Source: Thermoanaerobaculia bacterium (GTDB taxonomy: Bacteria > Acidobacteriota > Thermoanaerobaculia > Gp7-AA8). Taken from it: a stretch of DNA of 12,290 nt. Positions 11,333 to 12,290 of this stretch are shown here, one piece after another. The first letter of the stretch is position 1, and the number at the start of each line of letters is the position of its first letter. Location: contig JADGOA010000072.1 of assembly GCA_017883215.1 (NCBI GenBank), forward strand, positions 1 to 12,290, written 5' to 3'. Under the pieces are notes generated by a model. It searched no databases. It was not told the origin of the DNA and saw only the letters and a program-made list of their open reading frames with translations. The position numbers and the translations under genes were made by a program.

Positions 11333-12290
11333 CTGAGTACGGCGGTGCCGATGATCTCTCCACGGCGTAGATCGCTGAGCGCCTCGTTGGCGCGCTCCAG
11401 GGGGTACGAAACGCGCCGCGACTCAATGCGCTGAGCCGCGGCGCGCGCAAAGAATTGGGCGCCATCGGCGCGCGTGAGGTTTGCCACCGAGACGATGGAC
11501 CGCTCACCCCACAACAGCTCATACGGGAATGAGGGGATGTCGCTCATGTGGATTCCGGCGCAGACGACCACGCCGCCTTTCACCACGTTCTCGAGCGCTC
11601 GCACCACGAGTGGTCCGGCCGGAGCGAAGATGATCGCCGCATCGAGCGGCTCCGGCGGACGCTCGCTCGAACCGCCCGCCCAGGCGGCGCCGGCTTCGCG
11701 GGCGAACTGCTGGCCGGCGGCATTGCCGTCACGCGTGAAGGCGAAGACTTCGCGGCCGTCGACTCGCGCGATCTGGGCGAGGAGCTGCGCTGAGGAGCCG
11801 AACCCATAGAAGCCGATCCTCCGCCCCTCACCAGCCATCCGGTATGCGCGGAACCCGATCAATCCGGCGCAAAGCAACGGCGCCGCCTCGTCGGCCGCAT
11901 ACGAGGGTGGAATGGCGAAGCAGAATCGCGCGTCCGCGACGACGTACGCGGCATAACCGCCATCGACCGTGTAGCCGGTGAATCGAGCGTTGTCGCAGAG
12001 ATTCTCGCGTCCCGCGCGACAGTAGCCGCATTCGCCGCATGTCCATCCGAGCCACGGCACGCCAACTCTGTCGCCTGACGCGAACGAATCGCTGCGGCTC
12101 TCTTCGACGATGCCGACAACTTCGTGCCCGATGATCAGCGGCAGCTTCGGGTGGGGCAATTCACCGTCGATGATGTGCAGGTCGGTCCGGCAGACAGCGC
12201 AGCATTCGATTCGAATGAGCAACTGCTCGGCCGCGGGGCGCGGCATCGGCGCCTCTTCGAGCCGCAGCGGCTCGCCCTGCCGGCGGAGCA
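11320..12290 (-). CDS. Zinc-dependent alcohol dehydrogenase family protein, 5' end outside window
   Basis: The frame stays open to the right edge. Fourteen codons before the first visible ATG (12246) read LRRQGEPLRLEEAP, a normal N-terminal strand of this family, so the real start lies just beyond the window. Counted from that ATG, catalytic zinc ligands are C19 (CAVCRTDLH) and H41 with E42 (GHEVVG). The structural zinc site has C70, C73, C76 and C84. The NAD(P)-binding fold has FYGFGSSAQLLAQIA (146-160). The pattern fits the zinc alcohol dehydrogenase subgroup with YGFG in place of the usual GxGxxG (TIGR02822-like, by recall). It should oxidise an alcohol or reduce an aldehyde in the cytosol. 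The last codons (LSPES and the TGA stop) are made from the TCCTGAG repeat of locus 2, so the C-terminus has probably been altered by the repeat. Confidence 0.9.
   Translation of the reverse strand, partial: LRRQGEPLRLEEAPMPRPAAEQLLIRIECCAVCRTDLHIIDGELPHPKLPLIIGHEVVGIVEESRSDSFASGDRVGVPWLGWTCGECGYCRAGRENLCDNARFTGYTVDGGYAAYVVADARFCFAIPPSYAADEAAPLLCAGLIGFRAYRMAGEGRRIGFYGFGSSAQLLAQIARVDGREVFAFTRDGNAAGQQFAREAGAAWAGGSSERPPEPLDAAIIFAPAGPLVVRALENVVKGGVVVCAGIHMSDIPSFPYELLWGERSIVSVANLTRADGAQFFARAAAQRIESRRVSYPLERANEALSDLRRGEIIGTAVLSPES

Overview
The window is GC-rich bacterial chromosome carrying about a dozen ordinary protein genes on both strands. The organism is probably Gram-negative: there is an outer-membrane-type beta-barrel protein ending in Phe, a lipoprotein with a C-terminal OmpA peptidoglycan-binding domain, and several Sec signal peptides. 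A secreted VWA protein of the type expanded in Acidobacteriota and a secreted M28 peptidase with a PA-like insert suggest Acidobacteriota or a neighbouring phylum. That assignment is inference. No rRNA, tRNA, CRISPR array, transposase or phage gene was found.

Layout: 1-578 is the 3' end of a membrane transporter of the SLC13/citrate-transporter type. Facing it, 792-2498 (minus) encodes a secreted zinc aminopeptidase of family M28. Positions 2741-3425 hold two small unassigned genes that meet tail to tail with one base between them. A gene-poor stretch (3426-3885) has a possible gene remnant and an octamer repeat field. Positions 3886-5525 are a two-gene operon (VWA protein, then OmpA-type lipoprotein, start and stop overlapping by one base) closed by a bidirectional terminator. 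Exonuclease III (5729-6475, minus) and a small beta-barrel protein (6570-7226, plus) are divergent. Positions 7293-9249 (minus) encode a two-gene ABC-2 exporter, ATPase first and permease second with an 8-base overlap. A quinone oxidoreductase (9370-10335, plus), a Nudix hydrolase (10673-11185, minus) and the 3' part of a zinc alcohol dehydrogenase (11320 to the right edge, minus) complete the coding content.

The unusual content lies between the genes. Six intergenic loci contain tandem arrays of 7- or 8-base units, each with its own unit (TCCTGAG twice, GTCACGAG, GGGCATG, TCTGCGG, TTGCTCAG plus CTACCCG). Five of the six have a second array of the complementary unit a short distance away, so each could fold into a long hairpin. 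The two TCCTGAG loci also share a 14-base core next to the array that looks like a -10 box, which would put the repeats inside the 5' UTR of the downstream minus-strand gene. At the Nudix gene the array runs to within four bases of the start codon and supplies the only Shine-Dalgarno-like sequence; the other arm of the same locus forms the last codons and stop of the alcohol dehydrogenase. A separate 238-base fold-back element (10351-10588) has about 33-base terminal inverted repeats and four hairpins built on a GGACA-tetraloop-TGTCC core, and an exact 24-base piece of it recurs at 682-705. These elements are the part of the window most likely to be undescribed.
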